From JBDSTW01 sp039914705 (GTDB lineage Bacteria; Pseudomonadota; Gammaproteobacteria; SURF-13), in contig JBDSOT010000143.1 in the NCBI GenBank assembly GCA_039914705.1, forward strand, positions 1 through 36,500: a stretch of DNA of 36,500 nucleotides, read 5' to 3'. The notes beneath the pieces are model-generated. The model saw only the letters and a list, made by a program, of their open reading frames with translations. It had not been told where the DNA came from and did no database searches. Shown in pieces: positions 9,024 through 17,761 of this stretch. Position 1 is the stretch's first letter; each line of letters opens with the position of its first letter. Both the position numbers and the translations under genes were made by a program.

Positions 9024-9709
9024 TGCGCTACCCTCCCGAAGCAAGCAATCTAAAACAGCAGCATGACAAGTTTCGTCTTGCACTTGGACTTTGCGTATTG
9101 ATCACTACCCTGTTATTTATCAGCATCGCGACTAACCTGAGCGCCGATAGCTGGCTCAGCTTAATGGATGTTGAAGTTTCCAACTGGCTGCACGCACGCG
9201 CCATTCCCGCACTAACCGCAGTATTGCTGGTAGTCACCGAGATTCACCGGCCGCTTGGAATCATCATCATGGCATTGCTCTGCGCACTTTTTTTGCTTTG
9301 GCGCAGGCGCTGGTATTCCCTGCTCACCCTCTTGCTCGCCGTGCCGGGCGGCCTGCTGATCAATTTATTATTAAAAGACATCTACCAGCGTGCGCGCCCC
9401 GTGTTTGACGACCCTCTGGCTATTGTTCACAGCTACAGCTTCCCCAGCGGCCATGCCGTGGGCAGCACTGTATTTTATGGCGTAATTGCTGTGTTTATTT
9501 TCCAGACGGCCGGCAATCGGCCCTGGTGGTTCGGTGGATTTTTATTTGCAGGTCTGATGATAATGCTGGTCGCCTTTACGCGTGTCTATCTGGGCGTTCA
9601 CTATCTCAGCGATGTAGTTGCGGGTATTCTGGAAGGGCTGGCCTGGCTTGCGCTCTGTCTGATCGTCGTGGATACAATATGGCGTTACCGTCACCCGTAT
9701 TCGAATTAA
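9023..9709 (+). CDS. PAP2-family membrane phosphatase
   Basis: Integral membrane lipid phosphatase, 228 residues, with about six predicted helices. The acid-phosphatase signature is complete: KDIYQRARP, then SFPSGHAVGS, then RVYLGVHYLSD, with the catalytic histidines in PSGH and GVHYLSD. Family members dephosphorylate phosphatidate, phosphatidylglycerol phosphate or undecaprenyl diphosphate at the outer face of the inner membrane. Its position in an operon with a lipid kinase and beside LPS core genes is compatible with lipid carrier recycling, but that is inference. The stop codon abuts the waaA stop of the opposite strand with no spacer. Confidence 0.92.
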   Translation: MRYPPEASNLKQQHDKFRLALGLCVLITTLLFISIATNLSADSWLSLMDVEVSNWLHARAIPALTAVLLVVTEIHRPLGIIIMALLCALFLLWRRRWYSLLTLLLAVPGGLLINLLLKDIYQRARPVFDDPLAIVHSYSFPSGHAVGSTVFYGVIAVFIFQTAGNRPWWFGGFLFAGLMIMLVAFTRVYLGVHYLSDVVAGILEGLAWLALCLIVVDTIWRYRHPYSN

Positions 9710-10993
9710 TCATGCTTTGCTTATATATTTTTCGATCATTTCCAGCAAGGCAGTCAACGCACCGCGATTTTCCTCCACGAGTTGTTGGCCTTTTTCACCC
9801 ATTGCATAACGCAGATTGGCATCATTCAAATAGGTAATGAGCGCCGCGCTTAATTCTCCCACATCCTGTATCTGGCAAAGCGCCCCTGCTTCACGCATCA
9901 TGCGCGTGATTTCTTCGAAATTGAACATGAACGGCCCGGTGATTATCGCCAAGCCCAAGGCAGCGGGTTCCAACAAATTGTGTCCACCGGTTGGGATTAG
10001 ACTGCCGCCCACGAATGCCACATCGGCGGCGGCATAAAACAGTGGCAATTCGCCCATGCTATCGCCGATAAACACATCGGTCTGTGCATCACAGGTCGTG
10101 CGCTGACTGCGCAATACCGTGTTGTAACCACGCTTCTCGCACAGCGCTGCGGCCTTGGAGAAACGCTCCGGATGACGTGGCACCCATATCAGTAAACTCT
10201 GCGGAATGGCCTGCTTCACGGCATCGAAGGCATCCAGAACGAGTTTCTCTTCGCCTTCATGCGTGCTCGCGGCAACCCACACGGCGCGCCCAACACCCAA
10301 ACTTCGGCGCAACACGGCCGCCGCCTCGCGCAGGCTCGCCATTATTTTCACATCAAACTTGATGCTGCCCGTGACGTGGGTGTGAGCAGGATCGGCACCG
10401 AGCGCAATCAGGCGCTGCGCATCCTGATCCGTTTGCGCAGCGATCACGGAAATGTTTGCTAATGTCTCCGCTAACAACCGCCGCACGGGGCGATACTTAC
10501 CCGCCGATTGTTCAGACAGACGGGCATTGGCAAGAATCAGCGGAATATTGCTCTGGCGGCAACAGTGGAAAATATTCGGCCATAGCTCTGTTTCCATAAT
10601 CACCGCAACTGTGGGTCGGATACGCGCTAAAAAACGCTGAACGCTGCCCGGCAGATCGTAAGGGACGTAAAAGTGTTCCACCTCGTTACCAAAGTTTGCA
10701 CGCACCCGTTCCGCACCCGTCGCGGTCATGGTGGTAAGGATAACTTTTAGCTCAGGGAAATGTGCCTGCAACGCGCTGATAATCGGCACAGCTGCCTGCA
10801 CCTCGCCCACAGACACGGCATGTAACCATAGGACGTCGTGACCGGATGTCTGCGTATTTGCACGCTCAGGAACAAAACCAAAACGCTCCGGCCAGCGTCG
10901 CCAATAGGCGGGGGATTGCCAGCCGCGCCACGCCAGGCGCAGCAGTACGGCGGGTATTAATAGATATAACAGTAAGGTGTAGAGGTGTCTCAA
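9710..10993 (-). CDS. waaA: 3-deoxy-D-manno-octulosonic acid (Kdo) transferase
   Basis: Inner-membrane-associated GT30 enzyme that adds Kdo to lipid IVA at the cytoplasmic face, 427 residues. It has an N-terminal membrane segment (LYTLLLYLLIPAVLLRLAWRG), the family blocks LWLHAVSVGEVQAA and MTATGAERV, PTVAVIMETELWPN, and a C-terminal GT-B nucleotide-binding region with GGSLIPTGGHNLLEPA. The start is a TTG at 10993 just before the membrane segment; no nearer ATG retains it. It is the last gene of the minus-strand core operon, 97 bases after hldD. Whether it adds one or two Kdo residues cannot be read from the sequence. Confidence 0.95.
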   Translation of the reverse strand: MRHLYTLLLYLLIPAVLLRLAWRGWQSPAYWRRWPERFGFVPERANTQTSGHDVLWLHAVSVGEVQAAVPIISALQAHFPELKVILTTMTATGAERVRANFGNEVEHFYVPYDLPGSVQRFLARIRPTVAVIMETELWPNIFHCCRQSNIPLILANARLSEQSAGKYRPVRRLLAETLANISVIAAQTDQDAQRLIALGADPAHTHVTGSIKFDVKIMASLREAAAVLRRSLGVGRAVWVAASTHEGEEKLVLDAFDAVKQAIPQSLLIWVPRHPERFSKAAALCEKRGYNTVLRSQRTTCDAQTDVFIGDSMGELPLFYAAADVAFVGGSLIPTGGHNLLEPAALGLAIITGPFMFNFEEITRMMREAGALCQIQDVGELSAALITYLNDANLRYAMGEKGQQLVEENRGALTALLEMIEKYISKA

Positions 10994-11090
10994 GTGTTTA
11001 CCTTTGGTACACGTTTGGAATGGTCCAGCGGCAGTTCACTCGAAGAAAGTTTCATATAATTTTCGCTGTAGAAGACTGGTTACTATAATT

Positions 11091-12041
11091 TCAAGGACAA
11101 CGCAGGCATGCCATGTAAGCGGCAACGCCTGCTTCCACACTCATGAACGGCTGCGCATATCCGGCCGCACGCAGATTACTGATATCTGCTTCGGTAAAGC
11201 TCTGATAGCAGCCGCGCAGTTTATCGGGGAAGGGAACGTATTCAATCTCGCCACTTTTTTCATTTGCTTTTATGACCGCACGCGCGACATCGTTAAAGCT
11301 TTGGCTACGGCCGGTGCCCAGATTAAAAATGCCGGATTTCCTGGAATTTTCCAGGAACCAAAGATTGACGGCGCTGACATCATCAACATAAATAAAATCA
11401 CGTCTCTGTTCGCCGTCGGCATAACCGTCGCTGCCTGTGAATAATTTCACGCGGCCGGTGCTGAGCAATTGATTATAAAAATGATATGCCACGCTCGCCA
11501 TCGGGCCTTTATGCTGCTCGCGTGGGCCGTAGACATTAAAATAACGCAGGCCGACCACCTGGCTTTCTGCCTTTGCTAATAAGCCACGCGCATAATGATC
11601 GAACAAATATTTAGAATAACCGTAGACGTTTAATGGTGCCTCAAATTCACGTGACTCTTTAAATATTTTTCCGGCCCCGTAAACCGAGGCACTGGAAGCA
11701 TACAAAAAAGAAATCTTTCTATTAAGACAATAGTGCAGCAGGCTTTTCGAATACTCATAATTATTGCGTATCATATAGCGACCGTCCCATTCCATGGTCG
11801 ATGAGCAGGCACCCTGATGAAAAATAGCCTCCAGCGGCGCAGCAAAATGAGTATCCGCTGTAATGCGCGCCAGAAAATCATCCTGATCCAGGTAATCGGC
11901 AATCTCACAATCGGCAAGATTGCTGAACTTGGTGCCATCCTGCAGATTATCAACGGCCAATACATCAGTTCGACCGCGCTTATTTAATGCCTTGACGAGG
12001 TTGCTGCCGATAAAGCCTGCCGCTCCGGTGACGACTATCAT
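11091..12041 (-). CDS. hldD: ADP-L-glycero-D-manno-heptose 6-epimerase
   Basis: NAD(P)-dependent short-chain epimerase that converts ADP-D-glycero- to ADP-L-glycero-D-manno-heptose, the last step of heptose donor synthesis. The 316-residue protein starts with the Rossmann motif VTGAAGFIGSNL, has the family stretch AVDNLQDGTKFSNL, the catalytic YGYSKYLFDH (Tyr-x-x-x-Lys), and RYFNVYGPREQHKGPMAS. It begins one base after the hldE stop with AAGGA just upstream, so it is co-transcribed and probably coupled. Both heptose synthesis genes feed the two heptosyltransferases encoded first in the same operon. Confidence 0.97.
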   Translation of the reverse strand: MIVVTGAAGFIGSNLVKALNKRGRTDVLAVDNLQDGTKFSNLADCEIADYLDQDDFLARITADTHFAAPLEAIFHQGACSSTMEWDGRYMIRNNYEYSKSLLHYCLNRKISFLYASSASVYGAGKIFKESREFEAPLNVYGYSKYLFDHYARGLLAKAESQVVGLRYFNVYGPREQHKGPMASVAYHFYNQLLSTGRVKLFTGSDGYADGEQRRDFIYVDDVSAVNLWFLENSRKSGIFNLGTGRSQSFNDVARAVIKANEKSGEIEYVPFPDKLRGCYQSFTEADISNLRAAGYAQPFMSVEAGVAAYMACLRCP

Positions 12042-12042
12042 A

Positions 12043-13497
12043 TTATTCCTTAGTGCTTTCAGTTACGCCGGAGCGGATGGCGTCGATAATACGGCTGGTC
12101 GAGCAACCCGCCTCAAAACCGAGAACGCGCACCTGGCCGCCGTGCGCAGTCACGCAGTCATGCCCCGCGATTTGTTCGGGTTTATAGTCACCGCCCTTAG
12201 CCAGAACATCCGGCAGTACGCGGCAGATCAGGCGCTTTGGCGTGTCTTCGCTGAATGGCACCACCCAGTCCACGCTGCTTAATCCTGCCAACACCGCCAT
12301 GCGCTGGGCTAGTGCATTGATGGGTCGCATCATCGCGCCGCTGTCTTTAAGACGCCGCACCGAGGCATCGTCATTGACCGCGACAATGAGCCGGTCACCC
12401 AGACGCTTGGCCTGTTGAAGATAACTGACATGACCGGCGTGGAGAATATCGAAACAGCCATTGGTCATCACGATTTTTTCGCCGCGCGCCTTGGCCTCGG
12501 CTACCACCATTAATAATTCTTCCTCGCTGACCACACCCTGTAATGCGTTGATCTCGCCCGCTTGTGTATCACGTAATTCAGCAACGCTGACCGTGGCCGT
12601 GCCGAGCTTGCCGACCACAATGCCCGCTGCGATATTCGCCAGCACAGTTGCCCCAGACAATGTCTCACCCGCCGCCAACGCCGCCGCCAGAACACCGATC
12701 ACGGTGTCCCCAGCGCCGGTAACATCATAAACCTCGCGCGCCTGGGCATGCAGGTGCAGGGGCGCGTAGCCCTCCTGCAATAAGGTCATGCCGCGTTCGC
12801 TGCGCGTGATCAACAACGCTCCAAGATCAAATTCGCGGCGCAGTTTTTCACCTTTAGTAACCAGTTCTGCATCGTCGCGACAATGCCCAACCACCGCCTC
12901 GAACTCGGCAAGGTTTGGCGTGAGTAAACTCGCGCCACGGTAAATGCCGAAATCTGCGCCCTTCGGATCGACCAATACCGGTTTGCCTGCCGCGCGAGTA
13001 GCAGCAATCAGTTCAGTTGCGGCGCGCAAGCTGCCTTTGTGATAATCGGACAGCACGACTACACCGGCTTGCGGCAAGGATTGGTTAAAGCGCTCCTGCA
13101 TGCCCTGCGGGGCGTGGCCGGTGAAACCATCTTCGAAATCCAGACGGATCAATTGTTGATGACGGCTCAACACGCGCAGCTTGGTAATTGTGGCAAAACC
13201 CGGCACACGCTCGAAGTGACAGTTGACCTGCGCGGCCTCCAGATATTGTTGCAAGGTATCGGCGGCGGCATCATCGCCCGTCAAGCCAAGCACGCTGACC
13301 CGCGCGCCGAGCGCGGCGATGTTCAAAGCCACATTGCCCGCCCCGCCGGGCCGCTCTTCGGTCTGCTCGACGCGCACTATCGGCACCGGTGCCTCGGGCG
13401 AGATACGGGAGGTAGCTCCGTGCCAATAGCGATCAAGCATCACATCGCCGATCACGAGGACGCTGGCAGCATCAAACTGGGGCAAATGAATTTTCAC
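12043..13497 (-). CDS. hldE: Bifunctional heptose-7-phosphate kinase / heptose-1-phosphate adenylyltransferase
   Basis: Two-domain enzyme of ADP-heptose synthesis, 484 residues, close to the 477 of E. coli HldE. The N-terminal ribokinase-fold kinase (about 1-320) shows RPGGAGNVALNIAALG and the catalytic VTGAGDTVIGVLAAAL. The C-terminal nucleotidyltransferase (about 345-484) shows TNGCFDILHAGHVSYL with the HxGH signature and CSTSRIIDAI. The start is GTG at 13497. It sits 55 bases downstream of waaC and one base upstream of hldD on the same strand. Confidence 0.97.
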   Translation of the reverse strand: MKIHLPQFDAASVLVIGDVMLDRYWHGATSRISPEAPVPIVRVEQTEERPGGAGNVALNIAALGARVSVLGLTGDDAAADTLQQYLEAAQVNCHFERVPGFATITKLRVLSRHQQLIRLDFEDGFTGHAPQGMQERFNQSLPQAGVVVLSDYHKGSLRAATELIAATRAAGKPVLVDPKGADFGIYRGASLLTPNLAEFEAVVGHCRDDAELVTKGEKLRREFDLGALLITRSERGMTLLQEGYAPLHLHAQAREVYDVTGAGDTVIGVLAAALAAGETLSGATVLANIAAGIVVGKLGTATVSVAELRDTQAGEINALQGVVSEEELLMVVAEAKARGEKIVMTNGCFDILHAGHVSYLQQAKRLGDRLIVAVNDDASVRRLKDSGAMMRPINALAQRMAVLAGLSSVDWVVPFSEDTPKRLICRVLPDVLAKGGDYKPEQIAGHDCVTAHGGQVRVLGFEAGCSTSRIIDAIRSGVTESTKE

Positions 13498-13552
13498 AAG
13501 GGCAGACTCGTCCCGCTATTTTTATAACAAATCATAGCATGGCTTTTAGGTG

Positions 13553-14575
13553 CTAACGCAGTAGTTGCGCCGCTGCATTCCAAACTCTCTCGGGTTCAAG
13601 GGTCTGATAGCAGGCAGGTTTGACCGGCGAAAGTCCCGGATAAATACACTGGCGCGAGAGACAGGGTGAGCAGACGAACTGCGCAGACAGATGCATTTGT
13701 GCCTGTCCGCGCGTGCCGGTTAGGTCTGGGCGAGTGGCACCGTAGAGCGTGAGCGTGGGCACCGTCAAAGCGGCGGCAAGGTGCGCCAGCCCGGTGTCGA
13801 CGCCGATGACGGCGCGTGCCGATGCCAATACCGCGCCCAGCTCGGTCAAGCTTAATTTGGGTAACACGCGCACATTTTTGCAAACCCCGGCAATGGCCTG
13901 AGCATCCTCATACTCAGCCTGATTACCCCACGGCAGACTCACGCTGAACCCAGCCTGAGTGGCGAGTTGCGCCAGGTGCGTCCAATAGGTGCGCGGCCAT
14001 TGTTTGCTCGGCCAGGTGGTGCCGTGCAGAAATACTATATCGTTACTTGCGTGGACATATTCCGAAAAAAACTGCGCACGCGTAATGCCATAATCGAGTG
14101 TGTCGTGGGGCATCGGATAACCCAAGGCTGCGGCGAATAATCGGCGCACGCGTTCGATAGCATGCTGCTGTTTTGGAATGGTGTAGCGGCGCTGATACGC
14201 AAGCGCGGCCCAGGATTCACGCGCCGATGCCCGGCTCAGGCCGCTACGTCTGCCACGCGCCATGCGCGTCACCAGTGCGCTTTTTATCAGGCCTTGCGCA
14301 TCAATAATAAGGTCGTACTCGTGCGTGCGCAGGCTGCGCCAAAAATTAACCCACTCGCTGCTGATAATCGCTTGCCAAGGCTGTTTACGCCAGCGCCGCA
14401 GGGCCACGGGAATGACCTTATCAACGGCTGGATGCCAGGCCGGAATCTCGGCAAATGCCTCTTCCACCACCCAATCGAAACGGATGCCCGGCAGTGCGTG
14501 CATAGCGTCGGTGAGCGCCGGTAGCGTGTGCAACACATCACCCATGGACGAAGTTTTTAAGATAAGAACCTTCAT
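13553..14575 (-). CDS. waaC: LPS heptosyltransferase I
   Basis: GT9 enzyme that transfers the first L,D-heptose to Kdo, 340 residues. N-terminal MKVLILKTSSMGDVLHTLPAL is typical of WaaC, as are DAQGLIKSALVTR, FLHGTTWPSKQWP, and the donor-binding GVDTGLAHLAAAL followed by TLYGATRPDLTG. The ATG overlaps the waaF stop by one base. A Cys-containing C-terminal segment (CSPCLSRQCIYPG) is present; similar clusters occur in other members. Called WaaC rather than WaaF from the N-terminal KTSSMGDVLHTLPA and TTWPSKQWP blocks. Confidence 0.95.
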   Translation of the reverse strand: MKVLILKTSSMGDVLHTLPALTDAMHALPGIRFDWVVEEAFAEIPAWHPAVDKVIPVALRRWRKQPWQAIISSEWVNFWRSLRTHEYDLIIDAQGLIKSALVTRMARGRRSGLSRASARESWAALAYQRRYTIPKQQHAIERVRRLFAAALGYPMPHDTLDYGITRAQFFSEYVHASNDIVFLHGTTWPSKQWPRTYWTHLAQLATQAGFSVSLPWGNQAEYEDAQAIAGVCKNVRVLPKLSLTELGAVLASARAVIGVDTGLAHLAAALTVPTLTLYGATRPDLTGTRGQAQMHLSAQFVCSPCLSRQCIYPGLSPVKPACYQTLEPERVWNAAAQLLR

Positions 14576-15600
14576 CAGGGCGAGGTCGTGCCGGGCATTT
14601 TATCGAGTATCTGTTGTGGCTTTAGTTCGCGCAGGCAATTCGTATGGCCGAGCGGACAAACGCGCGCAAAGCAGGGGCTACAGGCAAGCTTTAATGAAAG
14701 TATTTGTGCGTCATCGCTGAGCGGCGGCGTAAAACCGGGATCGGACGACCCGTAAATAGCAATAATCTTGCGCCCCAGTGCGGCGGCCACGTGCATGAGA
14801 CCGGAGTCGTTGCTGACCACCAGCGCCGCCAGTGATAATAAATCAATGGCCTCGGCCAGGCTGGTGCGCCCGGCAAGATCAATGCAATCTGCACCGGCCA
14901 AGGCGCGCACCTGCGCCGTGATTGGCCCGTCTTTTTCCGAACCAAACAGCCACACATCCCAGCCATCTGCCAATTTGGCCTTGGCAATCTCGGCAAAATA
15001 TTCGGCGGGCCAACGCTTGGCGGGGCCGAACTCAGCGCCGGGGCACAGCGCAAACACGGGCTTGAGCGGATAATTTAATTTCAGGCGCACCAGCGCTGCC
15101 TCCACACTCGCGTGCGACACGGCCAAATGCGGTGCGGGGATTTCCGGTGGCAAGACTGCATCACGCGGCAGACCCAAGGATAAAAACCGTTGCACGGTCA
15201 TCGGCAAGATCGATTTATCGAGTCTGCGCGCATCGTTGAGTACACCCCAGCGGCATTCGCCGATATAGCCGGTGCGCACAGGAATCTGCGCCCACAAAGG
15301 CACCAGGGCAGACTTGAATGAATTGGGCAGGATAATAGCTTGATCGTATTTTCCGCGCAGGCTGTGACCCATGTGATAGCGTTCCCGCAAACGCAATTCG
15401 CCATGGCCGATAGGCATGGCGAGCGCACACCGCACCTCCGGCATGCGCGTCAACAAAGGCTCGCTCCACGCGGGTGCCAGCACATCAATAGCAATATCCG
15501 GCTGATGTTGCTTGATCAGCTTAAATAGACTCTGCGCCATTACCATGTCGCCAATCCAGGACGGACCAATAACAAGCAACGCAGAATTTTTAGAGGTCAT
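14575..15600 (-). CDS. waaF: LPS heptosyltransferase II
   Basis: GT9 enzyme that adds the second heptose of the inner core, 341 residues. It has the WaaF blocks LLVIGPSWIGDMVMAQSLF, ILPNSFKSALVPLWAQIPVRTGY, CPGAEFGPAKRWPAEYFAEI and VVSNDSGLMHVAAALG. The start is set at ATG 15600, giving MTSKNSALLVIGPSW. An in-frame upstream codon at 15687 would add 29 residues unlike any family N-terminus and is rejected. It is the first gene of the minus-strand core operon and diverges from waaG across a 189-base gap that should hold promoters for both directions. Confidence 0.95.
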   Translation of the reverse strand: MTSKNSALLVIGPSWIGDMVMAQSLFKLIKQHQPDIAIDVLAPAWSEPLLTRMPEVRCALAMPIGHGELRLRERYHMGHSLRGKYDQAIILPNSFKSALVPLWAQIPVRTGYIGECRWGVLNDARRLDKSILPMTVQRFLSLGLPRDAVLPPEIPAPHLAVSHASVEAALVRLKLNYPLKPVFALCPGAEFGPAKRWPAEYFAEIAKAKLADGWDVWLFGSEKDGPITAQVRALAGADCIDLAGRTSLAEAIDLLSLAALVVSNDSGLMHVAAALGRKIIAIYGSSDPGFTPPLSDDAQILSLKLACSPCFARVCPLGHTNCLRELKPQQILDKMPGTTSP

Positions 15601-15789
15601 CGCGGATCTTACCGGCAGCGCACACTGATGCGTCAGGATGTTAGCGCTATTACAGCACCAGGGAAATATGAACTCACGCGACCTCACTTGAACCGCACAC
15701 GCGCTTCAGTTAAATTCATAGTATAACTTTGTTCACTGGTTTCCCCATGATAATTCCTCAAAAAACTCTTCCCTGACGCATACATCCTC

Positions 15790-16896
15790 ATGCGCTTAGC
15801 CTTTTGCCTGTTTAAATATTTTCGCTACGGTGGACTGGAACGCGATTTTTTGCGCATCGCCAACGGCTGTCGGCAACGCGGTCACGACATCACCGTATTC
15901 ACCCAGCAATGGCAGGGTGTTCCACCACCCGACTTTACAGTCCATGTGCTGCCGCTACGCAGCATCACCAGCCATGGCAAGTGCCGGGAATTCGCGCGCA
16001 CAACGGCAGCGTATCTTCGTGATGCAAACTTCGATGCGGTTGTGGGCTTCAATAAAATGCCCGGATTGGATTTTTACTTCGCGGCCGACCCCTGTTATCA
16101 GCAACGCATACGTGAGACGCACGGGGCGCTTTACAGATTAAGCCCGCGCTATCGAGGCTTTTTAAAATTGGAACAGGCGGTCTTTTCTCAGCACTCCCGC
16201 ACCCGGATATTACTGCTAGCCGCCCCTCAGCAAGAGGTATTCAGGCATTATTACCAAACTCAGCCGGAGCGTTTTCACCTGATACCGCCCGGGATTTCCA
16301 GTGATCGTGCGGCACCCGTTAATGCCGCACAGATACGCGCAGAATTTCGTGCCGAACTTGCCGTCGCCGATGACGAATATATATTGTTGATGATCGGTTC
16401 CGGCTTTAAAAGAAAAGGACTGGATCGCGCCCTGCTGGCGATGGCTTCACTGCCTGCGGATATTTTGCACAAAACCCGCCTGATGGTACTGGGTGAAGAT
16501 GACCCTCGCCCCTATATGCGGCTGGCGAAACGCCTGGGCATAGATGACAGGCTGCACATGCTGGGTGGGCGAGATGATGTTCCGCGCTTTTTGCTGGCTG
16601 CCGATGTGCTGATTCACCCAGCCTATAGCGAGGTTGCCGGCATGGTGTTATTAGAGGCGCTGGCCGCTGGTTTGCCGGTGCTGGCGACCGAGGTTTGCGG
16701 CTATGCATTTCATGTGGCAAACGCCGATGCAGGGCGCATAGTGCCCAGTCCGTTTGCACAGAGTGAGTTAAACAACATGCTACACGAAATGCTTGCTTCG
16801 CCAAGGCATCAATGGCGCATCAATGCCTTAAACTATAGCAAGGCAAATCTGCACAGTCTGCCATCGGCAGTGATTGATTTAATCGAATCCCGGTAA
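15790..16896 (+). CDS. waaG: LPS core glucosyltransferase I (WaaG-type GT4)
   Basis: Cytoplasmic GT4 enzyme expected to add the first hexose onto heptose II, 368 residues, near the E. coli length of 374. The N-terminus MRLAFCLFKYFRYGGLERDF, the block FNKMPGLDFYFAADPCY, and the donor-binding half (MIGSGFKRKGLDRALLA, LGEDDP, HPAYSEVAGMVLLEALAAG) match WaaG/RfaG. It opens a plus-strand group with a sulfotransferase, waaP and a tandem kinase, paralleling Pseudomonas waaG-waaP-kinase order. The sugar actually transferred (glucose or galactosamine) cannot be decided here. Confidence 0.92.
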   Translation: MRLAFCLFKYFRYGGLERDFLRIANGCRQRGHDITVFTQQWQGVPPPDFTVHVLPLRSITSHGKCREFARTTAAYLRDANFDAVVGFNKMPGLDFYFAADPCYQQRIRETHGALYRLSPRYRGFLKLEQAVFSQHSRTRILLLAAPQQEVFRHYYQTQPERFHLIPPGISSDRAAPVNAAQIRAEFRAELAVADDEYILLMIGSGFKRKGLDRALLAMASLPADILHKTRLMVLGEDDPRPYMRLAKRLGIDDRLHMLGGRDDVPRFLLAADVLIHPAYSEVAGMVLLEALAAGLPVLATEVCGYAFHVANADAGRIVPSPFAQSELNNMLHEMLASPRHQWRINALNYSKANLHSLPSAVIDLIESR

Positions 16897-16966
16897 TGCT
16901 ATTATTAAAGCGACAACTCATGTACCGGCTTACGCCAACTCAACCATTTAGTATCGGATATTCATA

Positions 16967-17761
16967 ATGAAACGTTTGCACGTAGTCGGTTGTCCGCGCA
17001 GCGGGACCACCTTGATGATTCAATTGATCGCTACCTGCTTCAGAAACGATGGCTACTATCAGCGTGAGATGAGCATCTTCGAGGAACCTAAGTCGGGCTA
17101 TGGATTATTCTTGAGCAAAAAGCCGACCGACATCAGACGTATAAAACGAATCTTCGAGGCCGATAAAAACCTGTTCATTTTGTATATGATAAGGGATCCA
17201 CGGGACTCCATGACAAGCATACACAATGCCCAACCCGACCGGTATTTTTCCAATTTTCGTGTGTGGAAGGAATGCGCCGACAGCGCCAAGCCCTTTGAAA
17301 CCAACAGTCGCTTCATCACGATTCGTTATGAAACCTTGGTAGCCGAACCCGATCAGGTGCAGGCACAATTAATGTCAGTCTTCCCATTCCTGGAAAAAAT
17401 CCACGACTTCGCCAGCTTCGAACAATTCTCCGGGCCATCCCAGCGCTCGGCTGAGGCGATGGGTGGATTGCGCCCGGTCTCGATGGTCAGCATTGGCAAA
17501 TGGCGCAAACACCTGCCGCGAGTCAAGGCGCAATTGTTGCTGCGCCCTGAGTTGGCCGATGCCCTGATTACCTATGGCTATGAACAAGACAACACTTGGC
17601 AGAATATTTTAACGGAGGTTGAACCTGATTTTAGACCCGGCCGCCATGCCGAACAAAAGCCATTCTTCAAGACCTACGAGGCACGCCTGCGAACCTGGTG
17701 GAAAATCAGACGTTACTTACGAAAATTACAAGCTGCGTCAGCGTCCCGATCAATCCCTTGA
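16967..17761 (+). CDS. PAPS-dependent sulfotransferase family protein
   Basis: 264-residue protein with the two nucleotide-binding signatures of cytosolic-type sulfotransferases: the 5'-phosphosulfate loop VGCPRSGTTLMIQL at residues 6-19 and the 3'-phosphate motif MIRDPRDSMTS near residue 77. No signal peptide or membrane segment is seen, so it would act in the cytoplasm on a soluble or membrane-face acceptor. It lies between waaG and waaP and overlaps the likely waaP start by four bases, so it is embedded in the LPS core operon. This suggests sulfation of the core or of a precursor; the acceptor is inference. Similar proteins also sulfate glycolipids and Nod factors. Confidence 0.82.
   Translation: MKRLHVVGCPRSGTTLMIQLIATCFRNDGYYQREMSIFEEPKSGYGLFLSKKPTDIRRIKRIFEADKNLFILYMIRDPRDSMTSIHNAQPDRYFSNFRVWKECADSAKPFETNSRFITIRYETLVAEPDQVQAQLMSVFPFLEKIHDFASFEQFSGPSQRSAEAMGGLRPVSMVSIGKWRKHLPRVKAQLLLRPELADALITYGYEQDNTWQNILTEVEPDFRPGRHAEQKPFFKTYEARLRTWWKIRRYLRKLQAASASRSIP

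Noticed and set aside
13039..13527. 162-codon frame antisense to hldE
   Set aside because: Shadow frame; hldE is complete and recognised over its whole length.
15601..15789. Divergent promoters between waaF and waaG
   Set aside because: They must exist, but the best matches (TTGAAC at 15688 and TATAAC at 15722) are 28 bases apart, so no site is called.
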